Source: Vreelandella populi
GTDB taxonomy: Bacteria; Pseudomonadota; Gammaproteobacteria; Pseudomonadales; Halomonadaceae
DNA: 64,000 nt
NCBI RefSeq assembly: GCF_003989825.1
Contig: NZ_RZHE01000012.1
Location: forward strand, 242,466-306,465
Reading direction: 5' to 3'
The notes below the pieces were generated by a model. The model searched no databases. It had not been told where the DNA came from and worked only from the letters and a program-made list of their open reading frames with translations. The first letter of the stretch is position 1, and the number at the start of each line of letters is the position of its first letter. Shown one piece after another: positions 34,014 through 45,100 of this stretch. The translations under genes and the position numbers were made by a program.

Positions 34014-36131
34014 CTACACAAATCCCATTGGCTGGCGCTGGCCGTGTTGTTCGCGCTGTTCCAATGTCAGCGCATCTAGCATCGTGTTCAAGCGAATAGG
34101 CAGCCCGCGTAAATCCAGTTGGTCTAGCGCGGTGCGCACGTTGCCAGGGGTAAGGCGGCGTTGGGCTAGGTGGTTGGCAGGAATGTTTGTTAAACGTGTG
34201 TGGTCGCGTTCAGGCAATACCGCTTTTAACAGTTCACGCAGTGGTTCAGGAGCTAGTGGTAAAAACTCGACTTTGAGATCAAGGCGGCGCATCACAGCAC
34301 GGTCTAGGCTATCCACACGGTTGGTGGTGGCCAATAAGATGCCGTCGAAGTTATCAATTTGTACCAGCAGCTCGTTAGTATGGGAAATCTCCCAACTTTT
34401 CATGCTGTTATCGCGTTGCATCAGTAGGGTGTCTACTTCGTCCAATAGCAGCACGGCGCCTGTTTGCCGCGCTTTGGTAAACAACTCGGCGAGCTTTTCT
34501 TCCGTACCGCCGACGTATTTATCTAATAAACTGCAGGCGTGCGCGGTAATGAGTTCGCGGCCCAAGCGCTCAGCTACGTGTTTTGCTAAGGCGGTTTTAC
34601 CGCTGCCCGGCAGGCCATGCAGGCATAAACGGCCACGCTGGCGGCGCGTTAGTCGGTTAACGATATTCTCAAGCCCCGGGCGGGTATTGAGCCACTCCAT
34701 GCGGTAAGCGGGCATGCTGGGGCCTATGGAAGTGGTAGAGCTGGTCGTAATGGGTGCGGTCGCTTTACCCAACGCCTGTAGGCGTTGTGCCATCATTGTC
34801 TCAATATGCTGCTCGTTACGCTGTGGAGTGCGCGGGTTAAACAGCGCCCCCAACCGACACAGTTGTTTAGCTGCAGCAGGGGTCATCCACGGCTGTTCTG
34901 CCAGGCGCTGCCGCCCTATGGGAGTGACGGGCAGTGTTTCAATTAACTGCCGGTAATGAGCGTTCGTCTGTTCATTACGATTGGCCTTCACTTCGATAAT
35001 TAGGTCGAAGCGGCGCTGGTAGGCGGGGTCGAGCCAGTGCACGCTGTTACTCACCCACAGGCCAGGCGTAGGGTTGTTCTCTAGCAGCTGATTCATCCAG
35101 CCTTTGGGTAATACTTCTTCGTCGTTGATGACGTCCTCAATCTCATCGAACATCACAAGCCCAGGGCGCTTCCCAATCAGCGCTTGCACGACTTGGTAGC
35201 GCCCCAGGCGTTTGCTTGGGGTTAGCACATCGTTATCTTTTTCTGTCACTGGCACGCCGTATAGCGGTACCTTGAGCAGTGTAGCGAGCGATTTCACAAA
35301 CTCTGTTTTACCCACGCCAGGTGCGCCGTAAATCAGTACGTTAGCACCGGTTTGTTGGGTGTCGATCGCGTTACGCAGGTAGTCCAATGCCAGCTGGCGC
35401 AGGGGTACAGAACCAAAACTGGCGAATGAATACGCGCCAGCAGGCTGGATAGGGCAAAGGCTCATCAAACGCTCAGCGATTAAGCTGCGTAAAGTGCTGG
35501 AAGCGAGGGTTATAACATCGTGGTTCACCAGCGGTGCTAAGCTACGCAGCATGGGGCCTGGCGATAAGGTGTCGTCCAAATCTAATACACGGTGGTTGTG
35601 GGTCGTATGAAGCAGTCCGAACATTTTTAGGCGGCTTTGCTCTTGTAAGCAAAGGTGCACATCATCGCTGCCGTGGCCGGTCAGCTGGGCTAATAGTTTC
35701 TTAGCACGGGTGTCTTCTATGCAGGTGAGCGTAGGGTTCATTTGTGGGAAGCGCAGCCGTAGCCAGCTCAGCGTGAGCAAATGCGTTTCAAGCTCAGAGA
35801 GCTGGAGCAAGCTCGCGACCTGTTCACACAGGATCACTAGTGGGTTGTTCAGGTGAGTGGTTGGGTTGATGTTGGCGCTAGTGCGTTTCCACCAGCGCTT
35901 TAGAGAGGCGCTGTAATCTTGGTAGCGCTGGCTACCCTGTGCAGCGGTTGGTACTTTGAGGCCGAGCCAGCCAAACAGGCTTTCCCAATCGTCGTCATCT
36001 AACGAACAATCTTTACCCTGGAACAGGATCACGCGAACAGCAATAAGCTGCGCCAGAAGGCGCTCTTCTGGGTTGTGCGTCTCGTCATCATCCGATTTGG
36101 TATGAAGGTTTAAGATCGTATCCCACTGCAT
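34014..36131 (-). CDS. Tandem AAA-domain ATPase
   Basis: The 705-residue product carries two AAA modules. The first has Walker A GAPGVGKT (269-276) and Walker B VMFDEIED (326-333); the second has GLPGSGKT (506-513) and LLLDEVD (561-567) with a following DxxxMRRLDLKVEF arginine-finger region. The first 230 residues are an unassigned helical domain. Such double-AAA proteins remodel protein partners. The gene has a palindrome upstream (36175) like the WYL operon and the PcfJ gene, and recD lies upstream of it on the same strand. It would be next to the PcfJ gene but for the 22.4-34 kb insert. Confidence 0.85.
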   Translation of the reverse strand: MQWDTILNLHTKSDDDETHNPEERLLAQLIAVRVILFQGKDCSLDDDDWESLFGWLGLKVPTAAQGSQRYQDYSASLKRWWKRTSANINPTTHLNNPLVILCEQVASLLQLSELETHLLTLSWLRLRFPQMNPTLTCIEDTRAKKLLAQLTGHGSDDVHLCLQEQSRLKMFGLLHTTHNHRVLDLDDTLSPGPMLRSLAPLVNHDVITLASSTLRSLIAERLMSLCPIQPAGAYSFASFGSVPLRQLALDYLRNAIDTQQTGANVLIYGAPGVGKTEFVKSLATLLKVPLYGVPVTEKDNDVLTPSKRLGRYQVVQALIGKRPGLVMFDEIEDVINDEEVLPKGWMNQLLENNPTPGLWVSNSVHWLDPAYQRRFDLIIEVKANRNEQTNAHYRQLIETLPVTPIGRQRLAEQPWMTPAAAKQLCRLGALFNPRTPQRNEQHIETMMAQRLQALGKATAPITTSSTTSIGPSMPAYRMEWLNTRPGLENIVNRLTRRQRGRLCLHGLPGSGKTALAKHVAERLGRELITAHACSLLDKYVGGTEEKLAELFTKARQTGAVLLLDEVDTLLMQRDNSMKSWEISHTNELLVQIDNFDGILLATTNRVDSLDRAVMRRLDLKVEFLPLAPEPLRELLKAVLPERDHTRLTNIPANHLAQRRLTPGNVRTALDQLDLRGLPIRLNTMLDALTLEQREQHGQRQPMGFV

Positions 36132-36174
36132 GGCCGTCTCCTTAGCTGCTTACGTAAGTAGCTTAACCCTTAGG

Positions 36175-36193
36175 TGCGACGTTCCATGTCGCA
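36175..36193. promoter_or_regulatory. Operator-like palindrome upstream of the tandem AAA gene
   Basis: TGCGACGT-TCC-ATGTCGCA, arms matching at 7 of 8 positions with a 3-base spacer, 44 bp upstream of the AAA start (36131). It has the same arms and spacing as the sites at 20491 and 22301. It also lies downstream of recD, so it belongs to the AAA promoter region. Confidence 0.72.
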
Positions 36194-36278
36194 GGAGGAT
36201 CTGGTGCCCTTTGTTAGCAAGTTTCCTGTGTTATCTAGTGCTCACTCAAAGTGTTGTGGGAATTATTCGTTGTGGGAG

Positions 36279-38336
36279 TTAATGGTGAGAGACGGCAAAT
36301 AAGCGGCTGTAGCGCTCAATGCATCGTTCAATAACGCGTGTCAGCACATCACTGTGGGTGTCGAGTAGCGTGAAGGTGTGCTTAGCCCGCGTCACGGCGG
36401 TATAGATTAATTCGCGGGTGAGTATTGGCGAGAGTGCGTCAGGCATCACCAGCGCGGTATGGCTAAACTCCGAGCCCTGCGACTTGTGAACGGTCATGGC
36501 GTAAACCGTTTCAATGCGCTGCAAACGGCTAGGTAGCACCCAGCGAATACCGCCTTGGTCGTCTGGGAACGCCACACGCAGCGTTAACCCGTTCTCTTCT
36601 TTGGATTCTGTTTTAGTACTGGTCTTAAAGTGACGCGGTGCGTTCAGGGTAATGCCGATATCCCCATTCATTAGCTTTAAGCCGTAGTCGTTACCGGTGA
36701 CTAACACGGGGCGGCCTTGATACCAGTGGCTTTCAGCCGCTGAGGCATCGATCCATCCTTCACGTATCAGTGTCTGCTCAATACGCTCATTGAGCGTTTC
36801 CACTCCCCACGGCCCTTTGCGCAGCGGTGTTAATAGCTGGAACGTGCTGTGGGCTTTGAGAATAGTGGCCGCCCAGTTGTCCCACGTGGTTTTGTCGTCG
36901 TCGAGACCAGGGCGGGTGTCTGTTTGTTGAATGCAGTGCAAGTAGTGGCTAAGACCGCGTGCGTGAGGGTTATTTTTTCTTCCTGCGACCGCTAATGTCG
37001 TTAGCTTGTGGTAAGGCGCCGTTGCTGACAGCGATAGGTGGGCAAGGTCTTGATAGAGGGCGTCTGCCAATACGGCATGCGCCTGCTTGGCATTGCCTGC
37101 GTTGATAGCATCGGCGAGGTGTCCGATGCCACTTTGGCTATCAAAGCGAAAGCTGTGGCGCAGCTTGGCGGCCGCCTGATCCAGTGCCTGGCCAGAAGGG
37201 TTCGTTAGGGAAGTGTCGAGCGTGTAACCCGTGGTGGCGATGATCCATTGAGCGGTAGGGTCGCTGTAATGCCCATCATCAGCGCGTTGGCACAAACTGC
37301 CTAATACGGCCCCGGCTTCTACCGAGGCCAGCTGATCTTTATCGCCAATTAACACCAGTCGAGCGTGGGAGGGCAGCGCATCCAATAGCGCTGCCATCAT
37401 CTCGATATCCACCATAGAGGCTTCGTCCACCACCACCATGTCGTAAGGCAGCGGGCGGTGAGCATGATAGGCATAGTGGCGCGTATCTGGGCGGGCACCT
37501 AGTAAGCGGTGCAGTGTTTTCACCTCAGTGGGCACAGACTGCTGCGTACCGTCAGGGAGCTCAATATCGTTTAGCGCAGCCACCTGTTGGGCAATCGATT
37601 CGTTGAGCCGAGCGGCAGCTTTACCTGTCGGTGCCGCCAGCGCAATCGTCAGCGCGGGCTGGTTAGCGAGACGCGTTAGCCCTTGCAGAAGCGCCAGCAG
37701 GCGAATAACCGTAGTTGTTTTTCCTGTGCCTGGTCCACCGGTAATCACCGCAAAGGGGGCGCGTGCGCCAATCGCACACGCCATTTTTTGCCAACGTACA
37801 TCGTCCGCATGAGGTGCATCAGGCGGAAACAGACGGTTCAGCAGGCTGGCGGCCTGATCGCTGGGCCAATCGGTCACGTGTCCAAGGCGCGCGTTCACTG
37901 CCGCGGTGATGCGCTGCTCGTGCTGCCAATAGCGGCGCAGATAGAGCGTGGAGCCGACCAGTACAAGAGGCTCATTGCCGTTAGTGCCGGTGCCCACCGC
38001 CGACCAAGCACGTAATGCCACTACCCAGCCGGTGTCTGCATAACGGGCAATGAGGGTGTCGGGTGTGGGCAGCTCGGGCATGCTCTCCTGAGCTTGTACA
38101 GCGATCAGCGAGCGAGGCTGTGTGGTTAATGTTTTAAGATCGAGCAAGAGATGCCCTTGCCCGGCTAAATGGCTGACCATCGCCGCCGCTAGCAAGCAGG
38201 GGCCATCGGCCTCAGGTGCAAGCCGTGCTAGCTGGTCAGCGAACGCTGCATCGAGATCACGAATCCACCCCGCGCGCGCCCAGTTGAAAAGTGTGGTCAG
38301 TAAGATGTCATTCTCAGACAGATGCAAAGTATTCAT
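36279..38336 (-). CDS. recD: Exodeoxyribonuclease V subunit alpha (RecD)
   Basis: 5'-3' superfamily 1 helicase of RecBCD. The 685-residue product has Walker A TGGPGTGKTTT at about 199-209, LAAPTGKAAARL, VVVDEASMVDIEMM, LIGDKDQLASVEAGAVL and the late YAMTVHKSQGSEF and LIYTAVTRAK motifs. Length fits the family. The start overlaps the recB stop by 4 bp. It is the third gene of recC-recB-recD. Confidence 0.96.
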   Translation of the reverse strand: MNTLHLSENDILLTTLFNWARAGWIRDLDAAFADQLARLAPEADGPCLLAAAMVSHLAGQGHLLLDLKTLTTQPRSLIAVQAQESMPELPTPDTLIARYADTGWVVALRAWSAVGTGTNGNEPLVLVGSTLYLRRYWQHEQRITAAVNARLGHVTDWPSDQAASLLNRLFPPDAPHADDVRWQKMACAIGARAPFAVITGGPGTGKTTTVIRLLALLQGLTRLANQPALTIALAAPTGKAAARLNESIAQQVAALNDIELPDGTQQSVPTEVKTLHRLLGARPDTRHYAYHAHRPLPYDMVVVDEASMVDIEMMAALLDALPSHARLVLIGDKDQLASVEAGAVLGSLCQRADDGHYSDPTAQWIIATTGYTLDTSLTNPSGQALDQAAAKLRHSFRFDSQSGIGHLADAINAGNAKQAHAVLADALYQDLAHLSLSATAPYHKLTTLAVAGRKNNPHARGLSHYLHCIQQTDTRPGLDDDKTTWDNWAATILKAHSTFQLLTPLRKGPWGVETLNERIEQTLIREGWIDASAAESHWYQGRPVLVTGNDYGLKLMNGDIGITLNAPRHFKTSTKTESKEENGLTLRVAFPDDQGGIRWVLPSRLQRIETVYAMTVHKSQGSEFSHTALVMPDALSPILTRELIYTAVTRAKHTFTLLDTHSDVLTRVIERCIERYSRLFAVSHH

Positions 38337-41300
38337 GCCACCACCTCCTTGTGATTTTCTCCGGCCATCAGGTCGTCCAATCGCTCGATAAACGCCAGGG
38401 GTGGCTTAACACGCAGTACACCTCGGCTGGGCGCTTGTATGCCCCGCAGAAAGACCAACATGGCACCGCCAATATGATGGCTATAGTCATAGTCCGGCAA
38501 GGTTTGGCGCAGATGACGATGCAGTGCCAGCAAGTAGATACACAGCTGCATGTCGTAGCGCTTATCCAGTGCTGCTCGCATAAGCGCCTCTTGGGTGTAA
38601 GCCACATCAGAAGGCCCTAGCCAGTTCGACTTCCAATCAATCACGTAATACTGGCCGTTGTGCTCTGCTAGCAGGTCGATAAAGCCTTTCATTAAGCCGT
38701 TGAGCTGTTGAAAGCCCAGCGCTGGGCGTGGCTCTCCTGGGAATAGCGTCTCCTTCACTAGCTTATCGAGTACCGGGGTCTTGGCATTGACCGTGGCAAA
38801 CCAAAAATCAGGTTCAGCGCGGTAATGAGTGAGTGATGCCAACACAGGGCCTTCCTCACCTTCGGTTGCTAGTGGGGTATGTAACCAAGCCGTGATGCCG
38901 GCTTCCAGCATAGGCGCGTGCATTTCCCAGCCGCGCATGATGCAACGCTGTTTCATACGGGCAATCAAAATTGAATCCCGATCGGCACGATCAAAGCCTT
39001 CATTGGCGAGCGTTTCTAACACACCGTGCAGGAAGGTGCCGGGGTTGGGGCCGCGGGGGAACGCGTGAAGTGTACCCACTTCCGGCGTGCCAGTTATGGG
39101 GGTGGGGCGAACCGGCTGGTGCTCTTCACTCTCTACTTCGGCTTGGGGAGTTTCTGGGGCGTTGGCCCCTTTTTGTTGCAGTGACGAATAACTGGCAATC
39201 CACCACGGTGTAAAGGCGCGATGATTAGCCGCCAACGCCGACTTGAGCGCTCGAGTACCCACCGGAGATTGATAGAGAGCATCGTCGCTGACCGCTGCTG
39301 CCTGCGTAATACTAGGGCATGCTTTAGTATGCGTCTGCCAGGCAGCTTTTATAGCTGACAAATTAGCAATTTTTTCACCACCGGCGAGCAAGTAGCCGAT
39401 GCCGGATTTATCCAGCTGCGCCGTTTTACTGTTACCTACTTTAAGCGGTGCTAGGCCAATAAATGTCGCGTGCCGGGCTCGGGTAAGCGCCACGTAGAGT
39501 AGGCGCATCTCCTCTGAAAGGCGCTCGTCGTTGGCGGTTTCAAAGCTAGCTTTTGCCTCATTTTTCTTTTGTGAAAGCTCTAGCAGCGGTCGGTCGTCAT
39601 CGCCATGGAACAGTGGTATACCCCACTTGCCGTTAATCTCCTTAAACGTACAAATAAAGGGCAGCGCGACAATAGGGTATTCAAGCCCCTTAGATTTGAA
39701 AATGGTCACGACTTGAATCAGTTCAGCATCGCTTTCTAAGCGAAGGATCTGTTCATCCGCGCCGGGCTCGTCGATCTGTTCGCCGAGCAGACGAACCAAC
39801 GCTTGATCGCTATCTAACGTGTCGCTAGCATTCTGCGCCCACTCGGCCAGATGCAGCAGGTTAGTAAGGCGCCGTTCGCCCTTAGCGTTTGCCAACAATC
39901 GTTCGGGCACTTGGTAGTCGTGCATCAGCTGGCGCAGCGCAGGAAGAACACCACGTTGTTGCCAGCGGGTGCGATAGCCCGCGAAACGCTCTTGAATCGC
40001 TTCCCAGGCCATTTCATCGCGTTGTAAGCTGTCGAGTTGGTAAAGCGATAGCCCGAGCGTCGGTGTCGCCAGTGCAGTGCGCAGTGTAGAAACCGCAGCC
40101 GGCTCGGCGATGGCTTTCAGCCAACGCCAGAGGTCGCTGGCCTCTGGCGTTGCAAAGACGCTGTCGCGATCTGAGAGATACACACTGGCCAGACCGCGTG
40201 CGCTTAGCGCGTCACGGATGGCCGCAGCTTCCTTGCGGTCACGCACCAAAATGGCAATATCGCTAGCCTTTAGCGGCTTGAATAGTTTATCCGCATACTG
40301 AAACCCCGCTTCGTCATATGCTGCCTGGTTTAGCCACGTCGCAATTTGATTAGCGCAGTGACGCGCGGCCTGCTCAAGATAACGCTCCTTGTTAATGGGC
40401 TCGTCATCATCGCCCACTAGCCAAGCTGCTAGTGCGGGGGAGGGAACGCCACTAAGCATCAGCGTTTCCGCTCGGCCGTTAGTCTCCACGGCATGAAACG
40501 GCATAGGGTTATCGCTTGCTCCCCCTTCCACGGCAAATCGAAAGGCGCCACGGGGGAAGGTGTCTTCAGCATGCCTAAACAGCTGATTGACCGAAGCGAC
40601 AGCGGCCTCGCTAGAGCGGAAGTTTGTAGCGAGAGTGTGGTGGCGCGGGAAAGTAGCTCGGCGGGCAGTGAGATAGGTGTAGATATCTCCGCCTCGAAAG
40701 CCGTAGATCGCCTGTTTTGGGTCTCCGATTAGGATCAGACCGGATGCTTGATCGTTATCACTGAGCCGATAGATGGCATCAAAAATTCGGTACTGCGCCG
40801 GGTCGGTGTCCTGAAACTCATCGATCATCGCCACGGGGAATTGCCCCCGCAGCCGATTTGCCAGTGTCTGGCCACCATCACCGCTGAGCGCCTTAGCCAG
40901 GCCTTGAATCATATCGTCAAAGCCCATCTGTGCGCGTTTTGCGAGCTGCTCGGCAAGCCGCGTGGAGACCCACTCGCGTGCGTCAGCTAAAATGTGCGGC
41001 TTAAGCGTTTGAGCTTGCTCGTTAATCGATGTGTCGATGCTTAACCATGCGTCCAGCGCCTCATGAAGCTCAAACGTCGGCGGGGTGGCACCTTTAGTAA
41101 GTTTGAAACGGCTAGTGGCTAGTTTGGGCACAAAGACGGTGTCATCCAGGTTTAACTCACCACGGCCCCAGGCCGCTAGTTCCTCTAGCCAGCTTTCAAA
41201 CTTGGCGTCGTCTTTTTTATCCCTGAATGTGTTGCCGTTGAGCTGGCCGCGCAGATCGCGGAGTGCTTGATAGATGTCGTCGACATCTTTTAAGTAGGCA

Positions 41301-42109
41301 CCACGCGCTTTTTCCTCGGTCCTTTGCCGTTCTTCACGCCGCTCAATAATCGCGTTCAGTAGGGCCTGTATATCTTCCGCTTGCAAAGGCTTTCCGCCTA
41401 AGCACAGCGTGGCATCGCGTCGTTGCAGCAGCGGGCGCAGCGCACTGTGTAACTGAAAGGGCGAGGCAAACAGGGCCATCATCGCGGTCGCCAACGGTTG
41501 TCTGAGAGGGTAAACGCGGGTACGCCAGTAGTCGAATACCGCCTCTTGAGTCATCTCTCCAAGGTCTTTGACGACTTCTTGCTGGAACAGCCTGCCGCTA
41601 TCAAACGCATGCTCTTTGAGCATACGTTGCGCCCAGCTATGGATGGTCGAGATGGCGGCATCATCCATCCACTCCGCGGCGACCTCTAAGCGGCGGGCGC
41701 AGTGAGGCCAGGACTCTCGTGGGTAATCGTCTCGCAATTCGGCGAGTAGCGGATCGCTTTCAATTAAATCTTCGCTGTCGTTATGTGAGCGAAATGCTTC
41801 GGCCGCCTGTACCAGCCGCGCGCGAATTCGGTCTTTAAGTTCTTGGCTGGCGGCTTCGGTAAACGTCACCACCAGTATATCCGGCGGCACCAACGGCATG
41901 TGAAAACCGTTATCCTGTGGGTGGCTGTCATCATCGGGTTGGCCGTGGCCTAGCACTAGGCGCACATACAAAAGCGCAATGGTGAAGGTTTTGCCGGTTC
42001 CTGCGCTGGCCTCGATTAACTGGCTCCCACGCAGCGGTAGCGCAAGCGCAAGAGGACGTGAAGACGACTGAGAGGCCGCGGATAATGATGGCGTAAATGT
42101 TGGCGGCAT
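38333..42109 (-). CDS. recB: Exodeoxyribonuclease V subunit beta (RecB)
   Basis: 3'-5' helicase and the sole nuclease of RecBCD, which processes double-strand ends for recombination and degrades foreign linear DNA. The 1258-residue product has Walker A EASAGTGKTFTI (34-41 core), VDEFQDTDPAQYRIF-type motif II (MIDEFQDTDP), IGDPKQAIYGFRGGD, VVTIFKSKGLEYPIV and YVALTRARH. The C-terminal nuclease has GFIDLLAEHNGQYYVIDWKS, with the conserved Asp, Asp and Lys. It overlaps recC by 1 base (TGATG) and recD by 4. Confidence 0.97.
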   Translation of the reverse strand: MPPTFTPSLSAASQSSSRPLALALPLRGSQLIEASAGTGKTFTIALLYVRLVLGHGQPDDDSHPQDNGFHMPLVPPDILVVTFTEAASQELKDRIRARLVQAAEAFRSHNDSEDLIESDPLLAELRDDYPRESWPHCARRLEVAAEWMDDAAISTIHSWAQRMLKEHAFDSGRLFQQEVVKDLGEMTQEAVFDYWRTRVYPLRQPLATAMMALFASPFQLHSALRPLLQRRDATLCLGGKPLQAEDIQALLNAIIERREERQRTEEKARGAYLKDVDDIYQALRDLRGQLNGNTFRDKKDDAKFESWLEELAAWGRGELNLDDTVFVPKLATSRFKLTKGATPPTFELHEALDAWLSIDTSINEQAQTLKPHILADAREWVSTRLAEQLAKRAQMGFDDMIQGLAKALSGDGGQTLANRLRGQFPVAMIDEFQDTDPAQYRIFDAIYRLSDNDQASGLILIGDPKQAIYGFRGGDIYTYLTARRATFPRHHTLATNFRSSEAAVASVNQLFRHAEDTFPRGAFRFAVEGGASDNPMPFHAVETNGRAETLMLSGVPSPALAAWLVGDDDEPINKERYLEQAARHCANQIATWLNQAAYDEAGFQYADKLFKPLKASDIAILVRDRKEAAAIRDALSARGLASVYLSDRDSVFATPEASDLWRWLKAIAEPAAVSTLRTALATPTLGLSLYQLDSLQRDEMAWEAIQERFAGYRTRWQQRGVLPALRQLMHDYQVPERLLANAKGERRLTNLLHLAEWAQNASDTLDSDQALVRLLGEQIDEPGADEQILRLESDAELIQVVTIFKSKGLEYPIVALPFICTFKEINGKWGIPLFHGDDDRPLLELSQKKNEAKASFETANDERLSEEMRLLYVALTRARHATFIGLAPLKVGNSKTAQLDKSGIGYLLAGGEKIANLSAIKAAWQTHTKACPSITQAAAVSDDALYQSPVGTRALKSALAANHRAFTPWWIASYSSLQQKGANAPETPQAEVESEEHQPVRPTPITGTPEVGTLHAFPRGPNPGTFLHGVLETLANEGFDRADRDSILIARMKQRCIMRGWEMHAPMLEAGITAWLHTPLATEGEEGPVLASLTHYRAEPDFWFATVNAKTPVLDKLVKETLFPGEPRPALGFQQLNGLMKGFIDLLAEHNGQYYVIDWKSNWLGPSDVAYTQEALMRAALDKRYDMQLCIYLLALHRHLRQTLPDYDYSHHIGGAMLVFLRGIQAPSRGVLRVKPPLAFIERLDDLMAGENHKEVVA

Positions 42110-45100
42110 CAGGTGTTCTCCTCAGCGTTGGCCGTATTTTTAGCTGCTGCGGCAGTGGTAATAGAGCGATGTAGGTCACCGTAAAGTGCTTGGCAGGCAG
42201 GCAAAAAGTCAGCGCATCCAAAAAATGTCTCTAACGTGGGTAACTCACGAAGGGTGAGCGGGCTGCGCTCTGGGAGTGCCTTGAACGCTTCTTTCCACGC
42301 TTCCATAAGATCGGCGTCCTCGCGCAGCGTATCGATGTCAGGCCAATCGGTGCCTGAAGCCAGATGATCGAATACCGCAAATGCCAGCAACGGGTGGGTA
42401 GGCAGCGGTGATTGCATAGCACCCAGCCACTGCTTGATAAGCGTATCTAGCCAGGCTATTGCATTATCGGTGGGTAACCCTGGTATCTCTAGCGTGCCGC
42501 TGGGGGATACCAAAAGCGTTGGGGAGTTGGGGTGCGTTATCTGCAACGCCAAATGTGCGGGCCAGTGACGGGTGATCTGTGCCCAATGCCAGTGATCTCC
42601 TTGATGCACTTGGCTGGTGAGTAACACCACTCGCGCCGCCTCTGTTTCATTGCAGTAGACATTATCGAGAGTATCTTCAAGTCTGATTTGGATAGGGACA
42701 GTGTGGTTCGGAAGCGAGACTTGGCAGGCGTATGTAATGGCCGGGGCCGGTTGCATGAGGCTAGGAAAGCGTACGAGCTGTTCACGATACGCGTTGAGTG
42801 TATCAAGTAGGCGTTCTAATAACTCGCGGCGCATGATCGGCCCGACCGGGGCGGGGGAATAGTTACCGGCGCGCTGGCGCTGTTCTTCAACTTGGCTAAA
42901 TAGCGCGTCTATATCCACTTCGCGGTCGCTGGCGACGTGTTGGCCGAGCGGTTGCAGCATTGCCTCTCGCTGCTGCCATTTGGCTAGCCCTGCAAAGGCG
43001 AAGGGTTCGTCATCTTCGCTATCGGCGCGTTCGTCTCGCATGGTAGTAGAAAGTCGTAGCTGAAACAGAGCACTGACAGGATCACGCAAAAGCCCGGTTA
43101 AGGCACTTAGTGTGATGCTGCCTTCCGGCTGCCATAGTGGTAATGGCGAGCTCTCTTGTGCAGTGTTTTTGTCGATACTGTGATGGATTGCCTGCCATTC
43201 GCGCGCATAAGTAAAAAGCGGTGATGCGGCGTCAAAGTAGGTGTGTCCGAAAGGCTGTAACGGATGCTCTGAGGTCAGTTTGGCCAGTAATGCCTGCTTG
43301 TGTTTTTCGCGCTCGCTAAAAGTCAGCGTTGCGGGATCGGGCTGGGCGGGCAGTTGCCAGCCCGCAGCAAGATGATCGCGTAATTGGCCAACCAGCACGC
43401 TTGGTGGCTTCTCACTGTTATCTTGGGAACTGAAACCGCACCAGCTGATCACTAGCCTTTCTCGGGCGGAAAGTAACGCTTCAAGAAAGAGGTAGCGGTC
43501 ATCATCGCGCCGCGAACGATCACCTGGGCGGTAATGCCCGCGAATGGCCATCAGATCAAAATCGGGTGCTTCACTTTTACGTGGGTAGGCGCCATCTTGC
43601 ATACCCAGCATATACACGTGACGAAAAGGGATTGCGCGCATCGGCATTAACGTGGCGAAGGTGATTCGCCCAACCATAAAGTTCTGTGCCAGTTGCGGCT
43701 CATCGATTCGAGCAAGCCAGCTTTCACGCACGATAGCGAGATTAAGCGTCAGCGTTACATCGGCCTCTTGGATTTCTTGCTGCCAGTGTTCCAGTGCTGT
43801 TTGCACCTGTCCTAAAAGTTGCTCTTCCCGCGGGTTTGTGGGGACGAGCGTGTCGGTTAGAAGCTGGCTCAAGGTGGATGCCCATGCCTGGGCGCCCTGC
43901 GTAACATCCAGGTCTTCACGGTAGGTGTCCAACGTGCGCACCAGGCGGTAGAGAGAGCCGACGAGGCGTGCATCCAGCCCGGCGACTTCATCAAAGGGTA
44001 CGATGCCCTCCCAGTCGTTACCCTGTAAGTCAGGTTCACCTACGGCGTAGCCCATTAGCATCCGTTCTAAACCGAAACGCCAAGTATGCAGTTCATCGTG
44101 TTCCGGTAGTCCTAATGATGTGCGCTGCTTTGCGTGGAGCCCCCAGCGAATATTGGCATCGTAGATCCAGCGCTGCAGAGTGCCCATATCACCTTCTTCT
44201 AGGCCGAATGCATGGCGTAGCGGCGGGATGTCCAATAGTTCTAATACTTCACTGGCACGGAAGCGAAGTTGTGGCAGCGAGAGTAGCGTTTCCAGTGCTA
44301 CCAAAAGCGGCTCACGATAGCGACGCTGCTGATCCGCAAGGTGATAGGGTAGGTGACGCGTTTCAAAGGGGGCAAACTGTCCGAAGACAGCCTCAATGCA
44401 GGGTGCGTAATCGTTGATGTCAGGCACCATCACAATAATGTCGCGCGGCTGCAGGGAGGCATCTTTTGCAAACGCCGCTAGCAGTTGATCGTGCAACACT
44501 TCTAGCTCGCGCTGCGGCCCATGACAGACGTGAAAGGCGATTGAAAAATCATCTAGCGCCAGAACTGGCCAGCGCGTGCGGCTTTCAGCCAGTGGACGCA
44601 AGTCAAGAATATCATCCTGCAGTTGACCAAGTAGGTAACACGTATCCGGCGCTACAAAGCAATCCACCGGTTGCTGAAGAGCGGCAAAGGCTTCGAGGTG
44701 GCGCTCGGTATCGTCATGCTCTCCTAGCAGGTGAAGGTAGTCTCGTCCTTGCTTACCCCAAGCCGCAAGAAGCGGGTGTGCGTGCAAATGGAGTGCTTCG
44801 GGCGATGCTTGAAGGTCGGCAGGCATTCCTTGTTTGCGCCTCTGGCGATAATGGCGTCGTAGTACCTCCCGGGTTTCAATGATATCGCCCCAGTAGTGCT
44901 TGCAGGGATTGAGTAAGCACAATATTACCTCGGTAGTCGGCGCGAGTGCGGCGAGCACCTCAAGCATTTGCTGCGGTAATGAGGAAATGCCAAACACTAC
45001 CAAGCGGGGAGCGAGCCCACTTGGCCGTTCGGTCAGCTGGGCGGAAGCCGCTTTAAAGCGCTGATGCACCGCGCCGCGGTGGCTTTGGCGTGCCGCTTCC

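Noticed and set aside
33997..34707. 236-codon plus-strand frame opposite the tandem AAA gene
   Set aside because: Antisense shadow of a clear AAA ATPase gene; Ser/Arg-rich composition with no domain.
34014..36131. Tandem AAA protein as an FtsH- or Cdc48-type protease/unfoldase
   Set aside because: No protease domain and no N-terminal FtsH or Cdc48 features; only the two AAA modules are recognisable, so a specific name is not justified.
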